DNA of 64,000 nucleotides. Source: Ilex aquifolium. Lineage: Eukaryota; Streptophyta; Magnoliopsida; Aquifoliales; Aquifoliaceae. Under the pieces are notes generated by a model, which saw only the letters and a program-made list of their open reading frames with translations, did not search any database and was not told the DNA's origin. Location: positions 10,784,744 to 10,848,743 of the forward strand of contig OX637393.1 of assembly GCA_951799425.1 (NCBI GenBank), read 5' to 3'. A program made the position numbers and the translations under genes. Below, piece after piece: positions 1-12,252 of this stretch. Position 1 is the first letter of the stretch, and every line of letters starts with the position of its first letter.

Positions 1-1096
1 AAGTTTAAAGTCCTTGCGCCGAATCAGTATTTGGCCAACATGAAGCAAAGGATTTGGCCATTGAATTGATCATTTCAGAGTATTGTTGAAGACATTTTCA
101 AAGTACGTTTGAAAACTGTAAGCTAATTCAACATTTCAATGGTTGACACACACAATAAATATTGACGTAAAGTTTTAGTATCATGTCACTATCCAGTATC
201 ACAAAGCTCAACCAGGTGCCGGCTTAACCGTTAAACTATGAGTTTATAGGTAGTCAATTATATCTTGGCATGCCAATTCAAATGGTGAAGAGACGGGTTA
301 GTGACGAACGCAGATTTAATTGGGCAGGCCCAATTAATGAGATATGTCCAAATCAACTACAAGACGGGTCAAGCCTAATTCATGGATTCGGCCCAGTCCA
401 AAGTTTAAGGAGTCTAGAAGATTAACGCACGTGGGGAGTAATTATTGAGATACTCACTCTCGAATATCAAGACAACATTTAATTTACTTACCTTTTGTAG
501 TTATTCTCCCCGAAGATCTAGTACTTTTACCCTCACGTCACTGCCTTAACCAAGACTCTGTCCTTATATATAAATTGTAAGCTCTCTCTACATGAGAGGA
601 AATATCTCTACACACCCCACACATAATTCTTCTCTCTGCTAGTTATTGTATCCCTCTTGGGACTAACCATAGCTCTCTCTCTCGTTCACCTTACTTAATC
701 AACAAAAGGTCCTCCGGCCACCGTTGTCATTGCTTGGAGTAGAGTAGGTCACCCGGACTGAACCACTATATATCTACGTGTTGACCTGATATTTACATTA
801 TTGTCATTGATTGCTCTATTAATTGTCCATTAATTACATTTTATCACACACTCAACTGTTGATCTTGCATAAGACCGTTTTGTGCATTATCAGATAGAAT
901 TGCTGGAATAATTTTACAGCATCGTGACCTCCTTTAACTCATGTTAGGATAATAATATGAAGGAACAAAAAAAGAGGGAGATAACAATAAAAACGACAAG
1001 CAAATAACTTTTGCTAGCTCCACCTGATTATTATTATTTTTATAATTAAATCCCAACGATACAGGGAGAAATTTATTAATACCAAAGGGAATTACA
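1..1096. repeat. Left arm of a segmental duplication (GLP upstream flank)
   Basis: Bases 1-288 and 924-1096 match 63083-63408 and 63408-63620 almost base for base, in the same orientation. The right arm lies directly upstream of the intact minus-strand GLP gene, about 212 bp from its start codon. By position, the left arm should be the upstream flank of another GLP gene just outside the window. Small indels separate the arms near 160-215, and the left arm holds a 635-bp insertion at 289-923. This is the clearest sign that the locus grew by tandem duplication. Confidence 0.9.
289..923 (+). mobile_element. LTR-retrotransposon-like insertion in the left duplication arm
   Basis: The right arm keeps the uninterrupted site at about 63404-63408, so the left arm gained this segment after the duplication. 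The bases GTGA occur on both sides (285-288 and 924-927). Inside are a TATA-like stretch near 568 and a region (about 735-900) similar to 6055-6220. Both of these end near a TGTGCATNATCA motif, which looks like an LTR 3' end on the plus strand. No coding region is seen. The family is not identified, and the termini are defined only by comparing the two arms. Confidence 0.65.
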
Positions 1097-1430
1097 CCTA
1101 GTCAAAGGGGACATAAACCTTACCCCTTTGCTCCACCTGAGTATGTCAAAGCACTTCACCATCTCTGATAAGCGCAATATTTCAACGTTCTATATTCGAG
1201 TTAGTTTTTTATATTGGGTGGATTTTCTTATTATGATGTTTATTTTGCGGAAACTTTGGTATAATGGTTTTGAGCAACTAATCATGTTTGAACAATAGTT
1301 TTGTACGTTTTGTTTATGGTTTTGCGAATCTCTTTATACGGGTTTCGCTCATACGGTTGGGTTGGCAACTGAAATGTGTTCCCATCCATTTTTTATGCAG
1401 GAGAACGGGTAGAAATAAGGGGATATAAAT
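1097..1430. other. AT-rich intergenic sequence
   Basis: No gene or clear element is seen. The start (to about 1130) continues a LINE-tail-like stretch with the pattern ATTACACCTAG followed by a G-rich and a CCTTACCCC segment, which resembles the LINE tails at 32385-32420 and 48010-48070. Confidence 0.4.
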
Positions 1431-2063
1431 GAAAGGGGATAAGGAGACTAAACTGTTGATTTACACACAAATATTGGTTCAAAATTATACTCTAAGCCTG
1501 TTAATTCACAAAAAATATCACTACTAAATGTTTCAATTGATCTGTTGATTCCTAAGAATATCATATGAATTAGAAAAAGTAGAGACAAGCCTCATCCGTA
1601 ATATTGTTGATCAAAAACTGCTTAGCTCTAAGGCTCACAACAGTATAAATAGTACTTATAAAACCTAAAACTAATTAAGAAATAATAAAACGTGGCCTAA
1701 TTATAACTAATCACGTAATTAGATCATTATTATAGATTTTGCCGAAAAAGAAAAGTTACAAACTAATCATACGACTAAAAATTACTAATAACCTGGATTA
1801 AGGCAAAACTAACAACGATCAATTCTAACTTAAGACAATGAAGTTATTCAACTACAAAAAATTACCAAAAAGGGCAAAAACTCGTTTTTCAGGTCCTAAA
1901 TGAAAAAATTTACCCGAAATCCGGTGCGATGAGTTCATCTTGGGCCACCATTTCTAACTGGACATGAGTTTTTCGAGACCCATGTATGTGGAAGTGCCTT
2001 CAAAAAACTCAACCCGTTTGACCGGTCCGACCTGCCTCTATATCAATCACAGCGATCCAAGTA
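1431..2063 (-). mobile_element. Degenerate Gypsy-related non-coding remnant
   Basis: The stretch 1440-1700 resembles 3230-3550, sharing a GTTGATTC...AAGAATATCA segment and a GTGGCCTAA segment in the same order. The latter lies beside the Gypsy polyprotein remnant. It is therefore probably the 3' end or LTR part of a related minus-strand element. A Mutator-like element interrupts it at 2064. No open frame is present; it is old and broken. Confidence 0.4.
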
Positions 2064-2970
2064 GTGTTATCAGAACCGGACCGGACCGGTCGGTCAAACC
2101 GGTTGGACCTTGAACCGTGGCCTAGACCGGTCCGGTTCTAGAGTTGGACCGCTTAAGCAATTAAACCGCTTGTTAACCGTTAAACCGTCCAGTTTTGCTT
2201 TAGACCAGTTAACCAGACAAGTTCTTCAAATCGGGCAGTTCGAATTTTAAGGAATAAAAAATATTAAAATCAATTTTGCCCTAAATCGACTTCAATCGAA
2301 CCCGCCTTGTGCAATTCGTCACCTTCTACATATGCAGAGCAAAGGTAGCCAGACACAGAGGCCCTCTTCGACTCTTTCTCTTCGACTTCGAGTCTTCTCT
2401 AGACGAACACAAAGGTAGAAGCAATCGCCTCTGAAGCTCAGCAGCAGTCTGTCTCCATCCATCCTTCTATGAATGTAACTCTTCTTCTTATTCTTCTCTC
2501 TCTCTTCTCCTCTATCTCAATATTTGTCTCAGTCTCTGTCTCTCTCTTTCTCACACACACACAACACAACACACAAAAACTCTTGACTGAACACACACAC
2601 ACTTAACAGAGAAGGAATACTAACAATACTATAATATTGTTAGTATAATTGCCTCAAGAAAGACGGGTGGAGACTTAAGACACATTAAAAAATACTATAA
2701 TTGCCTCCAAAAGGCCATTTCCTTGAGAAGGCAAAAAGGCATAAGCAAGTTGTTGGTTTTTTTTTCTTCATAAAATTATGTATTTATGGTGTTAATTTTA
2801 TGGTAAATTGTATATATTGTGGACAAGTTTTATATTTTTTTAATTAAATTATTATATTTTAATTTTATATTATATAATCGGTTTGACCAGTTGACCTAAC
2901 GGTTGAACCAGTGAACCATTGACCCGGTCCCCCTGCCGATTTGATGACCGGTCCGGTTCTGGTAACATTG
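2064..2970. mobile_element. Non-autonomous Mutator-like element (MULE), copy A
   Basis: The element is flanked by a perfect 10-bp direct repeat GATCCAAGTA (2054-2063 and 2971-2980), near the 9-bp duplication usual for MULEs. Its ends are imperfect inverted repeats, GTTATCAGAACCGGACC on the left and the complement of GGTCCGGTTCTGGTAAC on the right, followed by ACCGG-rich subterminal sequence. The termini match the element at 53245-54201, but the interior differs: about 2330-2620 is a CT-rich, 5'UTR-like stretch that I could not assign to a gene. There is no transposase frame. It sits inside an old Gypsy remnant. Confidence 0.8.
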
Positions 2971-2980
2971 GATCCAAGTA

Positions 2981-3550
2981 TTATGTTGTTATCCGATCTA
3001 CATCAATTTTCTTATTCTTTTTTTATGGTACATTTTTCCACGTCTCCATTAGGAGATTTGAAGTGGCTCACATGCCACGTTAGTTTTTTTTTAATAATAT
3101 TATATTTATAATTATAAAGATAATTTTGGGTCAATATCTGATAATTGGGATTAGGTCAATCTACCCACTACCAGATTGTAATTATCATATCAGTTGCGAG
3201 TTCCTTGATGCATGGAAGGAACCTGATGCAGGGTAGCATGGTAAAGAAACGAGATTAAATAACATAAACTGTAATCTGTTGATTATCGCAATAATTTCAT
3301 ATTAAAGTCATCAAAAATCTTGTTGATTCACGAAGAATATCAAGTCAATTGGAAAAAAAGAGAAATCTTTCTCTACATTTATTCAAATAAAACTAAAGTT
3401 GTAGAATCAATCCTACACGTCCTTTAAATACTAAATCCTAGCAGTCCTAAATTATTAGGAAACCCCAACAAAATATGAAATATTAAATAAATACCCCAAA
3501 CAGCGGGATACAATATAAAAGTGCTAAAAAAGTGGCCTAAGCGTCATTTG
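2981..3550 (-). mobile_element. Gypsy remnant, non-coding 3' part
   Basis: AT-rich sequence without a frame lies between MULE copy A and the Gypsy coding remnant. It resembles 1440-1700 and probably includes the LTR-proximal part of the same minus-strand family. The ends are not resolved. Confidence 0.35.
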
Positions 3551-6050
3551 TTGGCTTAAAAACGACGGATTGAAAGATATTCAATCTTGCTCAACTTGTC
3601 GAGAGCTTTTCGGAATGGAGTCTTAAAAGATTTTCTGAAACAGTCGCCCAAAATCAGCCCAGAATGACGTCTGATCAACGCTATTTTTCGACGATCTTGA
3701 TCCGCCATATAGTTGTCTGCTAAACGTGCTACAACATCTTCCCCAAATTGAAAAGAATTTGCCCTCAAATTAGAAGTATCATCGTCGAAGTTATCCCCTC
3801 TATATGGAACGAGGTGTTTGACATTGAAAACATCAGAGATGCAAATATGACTTGACAGCTTCAACCTGTAAGCATTATAATTAATCTTGTCAAGAATCTT
3901 CAATGGTTCAAACTTCTATGCTGCTAGTTTATTGTATTCCCCGGTAGGAAAACGATCCTTAATCAAAATGGCCCACACTAAATCACCAACTTCAAACTCT
4001 ACCAAACGCATTTTCTTATCCACTGCTTGCTTGTATTTCATTGTAGCTTCAAGGACAATCTGTTGTGTAGCCAGGTGAATTTGCCGCAAAGTACCAATAA
4101 AAATATTGAGCCTAGCCATGAACACGTGTCATATATGGGAGAGGGAGTAAATCAAGCGGGGATCGTGGAACATTGCCGCAAACGACGTGGAAACGACAGA
4201 ACCCGGTGCTGTGATTAACCGAACGGTGATAAGCAAACTTTGTCGAGTACACCTTCTGATCCCAAATCTTTGAATAATCACCAACTAACCAGCGCAGAAG
4301 ATTCCTCAAAGAGCGATTAATTAGCTCTGTCTGTCCATTAGTCTGGGGGTGGTAGGCACTACTAAAATCCAGTTTAGTGTTACCCAATCTCCACAAACTA
4401 TGCCAAAAGTGACTGAGAAATCGAGCAGAAACAATGGAGAGAGGTAATCGATGTAGACGGTAGACCTCCCGAAAATACAGTTGCGCCACATTGACTACAT
4501 CAACAGTTTTCCTGCATGGAATAAAGTTTGCCATCTTGGAAAAATTATCTACTACCACATAAATAGAGTCATTTCCTCGATGTGTACAAGGAAGTCCCAA
4601 GACAAAATCCATACTTTCATCAGTCCAAGGTTGTGTTGGTACCGGCAATGGTATGTACAACCCAGCATTACTGGCTTTTCCCTTGGGGACACTTGACAAA
4701 TCTGACAACCCTTCACAAATATGTGGACCTTTCACCGCATTGAAGGCCAGAAGTAACTAGATGCCACAAGTTGAAAAGTGTTGTCCCTTCCCACATGACC
4801 TTCACTATGCAACTCCTTGATAGCTTGCAGGCGAAAACTAGATTCTGGGACACATAACTGATTTTCTTCAAAATTGAAACCATCTTTCATATGAAAATCT
4901 GGATGTTGTCCTCCTACTAAAACAGTACCCACCACTGGTGCGAAATAGGGGTCTGTGAATAATAACTCATGAAAAGGATCAAATCCAACTACCTTAGTTT
5001 GCATGACTATGAGAAAAGAAGCATGGCAACTGAATGCATTTGCCACTCGATTTAAAGCACCAGACTTGTGCTTAATGACAAACGTGTATGCTGCAAGTAA
5101 GTTGCCCGGTTGGCATGCCGTTAAGACAGTTTGTCCTCATTATTAATGTGTTTCAAGGCATCATGGTTAGAATACAATACGAACTCATTGTGAATGAGGT
5201 AGTAGTGCCAATGCTACAGGGCTTGCACAATGGCATAAAACTCGACATCATAGTAGTGTAGTTTAGCTTGGACCTAGTGAGTTTTTGACCGAAAAAGGCC
5301 ACAAACTTGACATTCGGATTGAGGACTGTCCCAACACCAACCTTTGACGCATCGCAGTGCAACACAAAAACGGCTGATTAAATTTTGGAAGAATAAGGAT
5401 AGCAGCAGAGGTGAGCCTTTGCTTGATCAACTGAAAGGCCTCTGTAGCTGCTTCTGTCCAAGTGAATCTGTTATCCTTCATACAATTTGTAATAGGTGTC
5501 ATGATGGTGGTGAAGTGTGACACCCCAAAATTCGGGGGTACTTTCTCAACTCATTGATCACCCATCAACCTGCAGAATACCTGTAGATCCCCATCAACCG
5601 CGTCGTTATACCCCATTCACTGGGATCATAACTAAACGGAATTCGGGAAGAGTCTTATTTGCACAAGAGCACTACCCGATACATAACCTGTAACACCTCA
5701 TTCACCAGGATTATAACAAAACGAAATTCAGGCAGAGTCTCATTTCCACAGGTATTCCGTGGATTAATGTGCGATCAACGACTTGAAAAAGGACCTCCAA
5801 ATTTTGGGGTGTCACATGAAGTGAGGAATGAAACGTTGGTAAAACAACGCTAGCCCATGAAAGTTACGCACATCCGGTATACTCCTCGGTTGACGCCACT
5901 ATCGAATTGCCTCAACCTTAGAATCATCGACCAAGATACCCACTCCAGAAATTACATAACCAAGGATAAGTACCCGATCTTTCACAAACATACAATTGTT
6001 GAAGGAACCAAACATACAATTGTTCAAGGCATTATGGAAAAATACCCGTT
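3551..6050 (-). mobile_element. Broken Ty3/Gypsy polyprotein remnant (RT, RNase H, integrase)
   Basis: The minus strand reads, from right to left, the end of a reverse transcriptase (about 6000-5820), the RT/RNase H connection and part of RNase H (5523-5153), the zinc-binding integrase N-terminus (5046-4740), the integrase core (4735-4112, including YHPQTNGQTE), and an integrase C-terminal part (3903-3556, with FNVKHLVPY). This order is that of Ty3/Gypsy pol. No gag or paired LTRs are visible. The remnant carries many breaks and is interrupted by the 301-bp element at 5516-5816. It is an old fossil. Confidence 0.8.
5516..5816. mobile_element. 301-bp inverted-repeat element inside the Gypsy remnant
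   Basis: The insertion starts TGTGACACCCCAAAATT and ends with its complement, and is flanked by a perfect 5-bp duplication TGAAG (5511-5515 and 5817-5821). The inverted repeat extends about 75 bp inward on each side with some mismatches. The middle has two diverged direct copies of a roughly 55-bp unit (about 5612-5660 and 5690-5735). Its sequence resembles the left end of the 2.9-kb solo LTR at 13847-16731. It may be a palindromic LTR derivative or an unrelated MITE that shares LTR sequence. Confidence 0.7.
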
Positions 6051-6230
6051 TCTAAGAGTGGGGTAGGTTACCCGGACCGAACCACTATATATCTATGTGT
6101 TGACCCGATATTTACCTTATTGCCATTGATTGTTTTATTAATTGTCTCATTGATTCCCTAACATCATTCACTCGACTGTTGATCTTACTTAAGTCTATTT
6201 TGTGCATCATCAATTTCGACTAGTGAATTT
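6051..6230 (+). mobile_element. LTR-like fragment related to 735-900
   Basis: It shares the ACCCGGAC-GAACCACTATATATCTA run and the downstream TGTGCATNATCA motif with the insertion at 289-923. It is probably a piece of the same LTR family, on the plus strand. No second end was found. Confidence 0.45.
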
Positions 6231-7369
6231 GTTGGGAATAATGGTGGTTCATATTCATTGGCTCAAAGGTAAATAGGGCAATGAAACTCTACTTTTTAAT
6301 GTGGATAGTGTTTATTTAGTTTTGCTAGTAATATTTTATTGTTTGGTTGTCAGGGTTGAATAATAGGTTAGGGGTACGATTGTGATAGGGAATGAAAACT
6401 TTCGAGATTTTTAATGTGCATTTTGTATAAGAATTTTACTAGAATTGAATAATCTAAAAATTTTACCAACAATTGATGTAATGAATGCCCCTACTTTTGG
6501 GAACGTTATTCAGTAAATGTCAACGAATTACACCAAATTAAATAATTCAGAACACTAAATGCTTCAATAAAATTACATGATCTTTTCGATATGTAAATAC
6601 AAATAAATCTAGCACTTTCCACATCACCAAAAAAAATCGATATTTCAAATCTCTATTTCATTAAATAGTCCAATCTCGATCTTTTTTCTAAACTATACAT
6701 GAAAGAAACAAAAAAGACCATGAAGGAGATTTGGCTTCTTTGTTTTTCATAAGATTGCACAATGGTGGTATCTGTCTTTCTTTCTTAGTTGTTTTCGGAT
6801 ATTCTAATTTTATTTTTTTTACTATTGTTTCAAATATTCTACTTATTTAATGGCATTATTTGTTTTGTTTGATCTCCTTATGTAAGAAGTTTAATGTGTT
6901 TCCATTTCTTCCTATGTATATTGAACGAATTAAGGGAAAATTATATCTGCACCAAATTTTATTACCCCTATTTCATGTGAATGAATGAAAGATGGCAATT
7001 AATTTTTCTTATTCTGAGGAGAAATTCAGAACGTAATATTGAATAAATTGAACTTGAACTAAATGAAGCAACATACAAAAAACTAACGATGTCCCTATTT
7101 TATGTAGAGGTGCCATTTTGGTGTGCCATTCTAAAGCCAACCCTAAATTGTAAGTATTTTGATATAAGATTTTTAACATTCAGGTCATACAAAATTTGTT
7201 GGGTTTTTTGAGTATGAGTATATTTTTTTAGACTTATTTGAGAGGAAGTGTATGGATATAAGTTATTTGCTCTATGAAGTTCAATTTTAATAAAATATCT
7301 TGTGATTAGGTATAAAATTCAAATGACTTTTTATTTATTTTACTTACTTACCCTTTCTTAAATTATGCA
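6231..7369. other. AT-rich intergenic sequence, no gene seen
   Basis: No open frame with recognisable content, RNA gene or complete element is visible. Confidence 0.5.
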
Positions 7370-7970
7370 TAATTCTTATTCTTTCACACACACTCTCTCT
7401 CCCTATACTCACATCGTTACTCTCTCTCACTCTCTCTCCCCTATTTTTTCTCTCTATTACTCTCTCACACTCTCCCTCCTATTTTCTCTCTCCTCGCTTT
7501 CTATCTCTCCCCTATTTTTTTCTCTCTCTCCCCATTGATAATTTTTTTTTTCAAATATGTAAAGATTTGATTTAATTTTTTCATCTCCCTTTCCCCTATT
7601 TTCTCTCTCTCTCTCTCTCTCTCACTTTCTCTCCCTCTATTTTCTGTCACCGTTACTTTCTCTCCTTATTCTCTCTCTCTCTCCCTATATCAACGTTACA
7701 ATAACACAATTACATCAATTAGTTATAATTGTCCTTTAATACACCAAACCATTAATCATGTAATCTAATAAACCAAACAGTTACACCAAATAATTACACG
7801 AAAAAATTAAATCAAATCTTTACATATTTGAAAAGAAAATAAATTATCAATGAGGAAGTGACAGAGAGAGAGTAGGGGATAGATAGATACAGTAACGGAG
7901 AGAGATAGAGATCGAGAAAATAGGAAAGAGAGAGTGAGAGAGTAATGGAATAATGAATGGCCTTTTAGTC
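7370..7970. repeat. CT/AG-rich foldback (inverted repeat)
   Basis: Bases 7531-7590 and 7799-7853 are inverted copies of an AT-rich segment containing CAAATATGTAAAGATTTG and its complement. Outside them, CT-microsatellite-rich sequence (7380-7690) is mirrored by AG-rich sequence (7858-7950), so the inverted relationship extends outward. The centre, about 7695-7798, is AT-rich. It may be a foldback MITE that collected microsatellite expansions. No clear target duplication was found. The 60-residue frame here is a low-complexity artefact. Confidence 0.55.
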
Positions 7971-8381
7971 TTTTTCCAAAAAAATGCACTTAGAGTCAAA
8001 TAAGTTTTCATAATGTAATTTAGCTTAATTAAGTCCTAATTTTTGTACAGACTCCCGAATTTTCCAAATCTGTTTGAAGTCGGCCATTACTTGGGTTAGA
8101 GTCATAGGGTTTTGAAGACCCAACTTGACTTTGTTTGCAAATTCATAAATTTGGGTCAAAACCCGATTTAATAAAGACAACAATTTTTTTTAAAAAAAAG
8201 GTGAAACTAGGGTTAGGGCACATTCAGATTTTGGGCCTTGGCGGTCGCACCACTCATCTTTCTCTTTTCACTTACCTTAGTCACTGGATAGAGTTTGGGC
8301 TAAAAATTCACTACACAATGTAACCAATAATCCAATGATAAGGTCATTTTAGTCCGCAAACCACCCAAAAATTGTGTATTA

Positions 8382-8955
8382 TGTTGAAAACTAGGTTGAA
8401 GCCTTGACTTTTCTTGGCTAGAATTGTTGTTGGCCATAAGAAGTTAAAACTTTGGCCAGTAAAGTCAATAAAGCATGAGGTTGCATTAAATGAAGGATGG
8501 CTTTTGTGGCATGAAGGCTTGACAAATTTGATGCAGTTGTGGACAAATGAGGATTGCACATGCATGTGCAGATTTGGCTTTTGAATGCGCAAATTAGATA
8601 TATTTTTCGCTTCTTCACCCAATGCCCAATATAAAGGGATATTTGAGCCCAGCATAAAAAATTAGAAGCATTTCTGAGTGTAGAGAGTTGTAAGGCATTT
8701 GAGAGTTGAATATTATCCAAGTGATATCAATGACATCAGAGCGCACTCTCCTCTAAGAGTGAGTACTTGTGAGGCAAGAAACAATTATTCTTGTACTTTT
8801 ATTTTACTTCATTATGAAAATATCCAATCGTTGTTTGTCATGGACGTATGCAATAGCCGAACCACGTAAATTTCTTTTGTCCTTTTGTGTGTGCCTTATT
8901 TCTTTCTTGTCACTTTATTGTCTACCTCAATACTCAAATTTTGGGCCTATCACAA
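8382..8955 (+). mobile_element. Copia-type (Tork-like) LTR remnant, probably solo
   Basis: It starts TGTTGAAAAC, has a TATA-like CAATATAAAGG near 8628, and near 8840 carries a GGACGTA...GCCGAACCACGTAAA block. The same block occurs in both LTRs of the Copia element at 17078-24026 (about 18515 and 23895). It ends near CCTATCACA at 8954. TATTA lies before the start (8377-8381) and again at 8958-8962, so the right end is uncertain by a few bases. No internal coding region is attached. Confidence 0.55.
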
Positions 8956-9274
8956 AATATTATGTGCAAGTAGGTCTAACTACAAAAGAATAAAGTGAAG
9001 TTTTTACAATTTACTTTTTCCAATAAATAAGTGTAGGATAATATTTCTATTTATCTCTAAAGAGGCTAATCTCACAAAAATCACGTCAATCACTGGCAAA
9101 TTCCATGCAATTTTACATTCAAACTAACACACCGAAAAAATACCTTAAATATGAAAATTAAGGTAAATTGTAGAAAGTTCTAAATACTAAAAAACACAAA
9201 AAAATTAGGGGCTAATCGCAGCTCGAGTTACATATAGGTTGCTTTAGATGCAATTGTTTTGTCATTCTGTGTCA
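8956..9274. other. AT-rich intergenic sequence, no gene seen
   Basis: Nothing recognisable was found in this stretch. Confidence 0.4.
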
Positions 9275-10560
9275 GGTGAAGTCCTAGAGGGGGGTGAGTA
9301 GGACTACTCATGTGATGTGTGAGGGATAGATTACCAAAGTACTAGGTTTGATCTGAAAAGAGGCATAACAACTTTGTTCTACAGAAACTGGTCAACAAGG
9401 GTAAGGGTTGGTCGACTACGTTAAGGGTTGCTCGACCAAGACTAGAGCTAGTCGGTTGCCCTGATTTTGTAAGTCCTTGTTCGAGTTAAGCCACTATTTT
9501 TTACCAAATCAATTCCAATTAAAGTTCTAAGTGTCCCAAACATTAGTGTGTGCCCTAAACATGTTCTAATACACAAATCCAGTATGATACAAAATTAATT
9601 CTCAAGACTTGATCACTGTTAAGCTCATATATTGATTCTTCATCAAATTAAAGTCTATTCAAATATGTAATCATACATGATACACTTGAATCAAATAAAT
9701 ATGCTCGGAATAAGGATATTCAATGTAGAAGAACATGCAACAAACCATATATAATGATTCAGCCCACTCGGCCTATGTCCACTCTTTCCAACCCAAGTGG
9801 TTGAAGATTGCTCCACTTAAGGGGGGTTATCCACCAAACTGAACAAACATGTGGATCATAAAAGATCAATACACTAGTCCACCCCAAATGGCCCTCACAA
9901 GACACCACTTAAAGATTTGGTTAAGGTTTTTCTTAGTCTTCCCTACAACCTAACCTAGAAACTATTTTATCTAGGATTTGTGAAGGTGTTCTACGGTCCA
10001 AGAATCGACCTAACTAAGTCCTCACAAGGCATCTAACTAGGGTTTGATGAAGGTTTTTTGTGGCTACCTACAACTAGTTTGCACAACCACCTGTGTTGCA
10101 TTTCAAGTTTGAGAACTTATAGGTTCCCCTACAGTCATGCTTCTTAAGATAGTGCAAGAGCAGTGTGTGTGGCATGCAAGAGTGTCCTAGTGCACAATTA
10201 AATGAAGAAGGAAAAAACTTACAGTGAGTAAAATCTTGGCCAAAGAATGTACTCTTCAAAGTGATCAGCAAAGCTCTCTTGGTGGTGTGGCAAAATCATC
10301 TTTTTGCTCTTTCTCTCTCTTAAGATGTTCAATGGGTGTATGAGAGGGATGGTTCTCCAAAACCATCAACCTTCAAATGAGGAAAAAGAAGGGTTTATAT
10401 AGGGGTGGGTTCACACGACTAGCTCAATGTCTAGTCTTTGGAACCTTCAAACCTAGTCGACCACCTTCGAGGCTGGTAGACTAGCCTTGGTCAACTAGCC
10501 CTATTTAAGTTGGAGTAGTAGGGTTGCAAACTTTAAGAACAAGGAAATATGGACAATGGA
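9275..10560 (-). repeat. Long direct repeat, left copy (LTR-like)
   Basis: It is similar to 12253-13600 over most of its length, in the same orientation. Shared landmarks are GTGAAGTCCTAGAGG at the left end, the AAAGTACT-GGTTTGATCT block, the CCCACTCGGC block near 9770, and the CACCACTTAAAGATTTGG block near 9902. The two copies differ at many positions, so the pair is old. It may be the 3' LTR of a minus-strand Copia-like element. Its right end loses similarity near 10560. Confidence 0.6.
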
Positions 10561-12252
10561 ATGAGTGTTCAAAGGTAAAGGCATCAATGCCAATATATGT
10601 ATCTCTGGAAAGAGTCGATGTAGGTGAGGCTAGGATCATCAAATAAGTCTTCTCCTAAGAAAACTAGAGTGGTAGGTGTTCTACAATCTAATGGAATCTC
10701 CTATCTAAGAAGAAACCTACATTGTTCCTAACCACAAAAGTTGTCATCCTAAAAGTTTCTAAACATATCACAAGTACAAGATACGAGTGATTCAAACTCC
10801 ATCCTAGACCTAAGGAAGTTCAAAGTCGTGGAATTGATTATAGCAAAGCTAGGCTCTAAGGATCTGGATGGAGTAGTGTTTGATCCCAATTGATACACCC
10901 AAGTGCAGGTGCCCAAAAAGCAATAATTACTTGGTAAGTCTAAGGTCGATCAATTGGGAAATTGGACACAAGAAAGGTGAAACAAAAGAACTTGAATCAA
11001 GAGTATTAATTGTTGGTGATCGATATCCAATTGAAAAGGAATTTAACAAAGGAAAAGAATATTTCCTAGCATCAGGATCAAGAAATAATCTTATGTACTA
11101 AATATTATATTCGTGCAACCATTCATTATCTAAGTTGATGTCCAATGTCAGTGTAATCAACCGTTGTATTTTACTTTGAAGAACAAAAGTCGATTGAATT
11201 GAAAATAATCAATAAAGAACCAGTTTTATAGACTCATAGGGAATTATAAAACTACTCATTGCAAGGAATCAACCTAGTGAATAATTTCATAAGTTTTGAG
11301 AGTGCAATCATTTACTAAAATCATTCGATATGACTTGGAAGAACAGGAAAATAATGATTGCATTAATAAAATATTCAATACACAGTCATACAACCATACC
11401 CTAGGTAGAAATTACAGGGAGATTACTCACAAGCCATATGGAAATCTCAGGGAAGAAAAAAGAATAAAAATAATGGTAGAATATCAAATCCCCTTATATT
11501 CATTTCTAAAATAATGAAAAACGGATAAAATACATTAAAGAAATTCCTCTAGGTCAAACTTTGAATGTCGCTTCTATAGTTATGCGCATCCGGACGGAAG
11601 AGTTGCATCTAAACACAAGCCTTGAATCCTCTGATCTTTGACTTGGTCAACTTAGCTGAGTCCAGACGATCTCAAGTGTCCTAACGAAGGCATACTGTAT
11701 TGTCAAATGAGCTTCTGCACGCACAACCTTATCTGAACACCTTAAAATCTCTAGAATTTGTTTTGAAACACTCATGTTTGAACAATCCCACACGTCCTAT
11801 TGATTTTTTAACTTAACCAATTTTTCATCTTCGAAACTTCCTTACTAGCGTCCGGACGAAGTAGTTACGTCCGGATGCACCTATGTCTGCAGTCGGGGTT
11901 CACTTTAGTCAATTGTTTGAATGAAGCAATATCACTTTGATCCCTTTGATTTCTATATAGTCTTCAATTCATCAAATCAATTTATCAATCGTCAGAAATT
12001 GGCTCAACCTATCTGTTTTACCTGATAAATCAATCAAACACAAAAATATCAACAAAGCATAAAATCAATAGGATAAATAATAATTAGCTCAGAATAAATG
12101 CAATTCGTCATAACTAAACATATAAAGAACTGGTAAATTACATGACGAATCAAGTAGCTTTTTCCTTCTTTTTCCCTCTTTACTAGGATTCAAAGGATAA
12201 GGATCATGCTCCAGTGGTGAAACCATAAGAGTGAACCAGCTATGATACCAAT
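10561..12252 (-). mobile_element. Non-coding interior between the two long repeats
   Basis: No gag or pol similarity is seen. The right end, about 12222-12252, reads on the minus strand as ATTGGTATCATAGC, resembling the primer-binding site complementary to initiator methionine tRNA in Copia elements. It directly abuts the right repeat. Parts near 11590 and 11850 repeat the motif GTCCGGACG. The whole could be an internally deleted or non-autonomous Copia-like element, with at least one other unidentified insertion inside. Confidence 0.45.
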
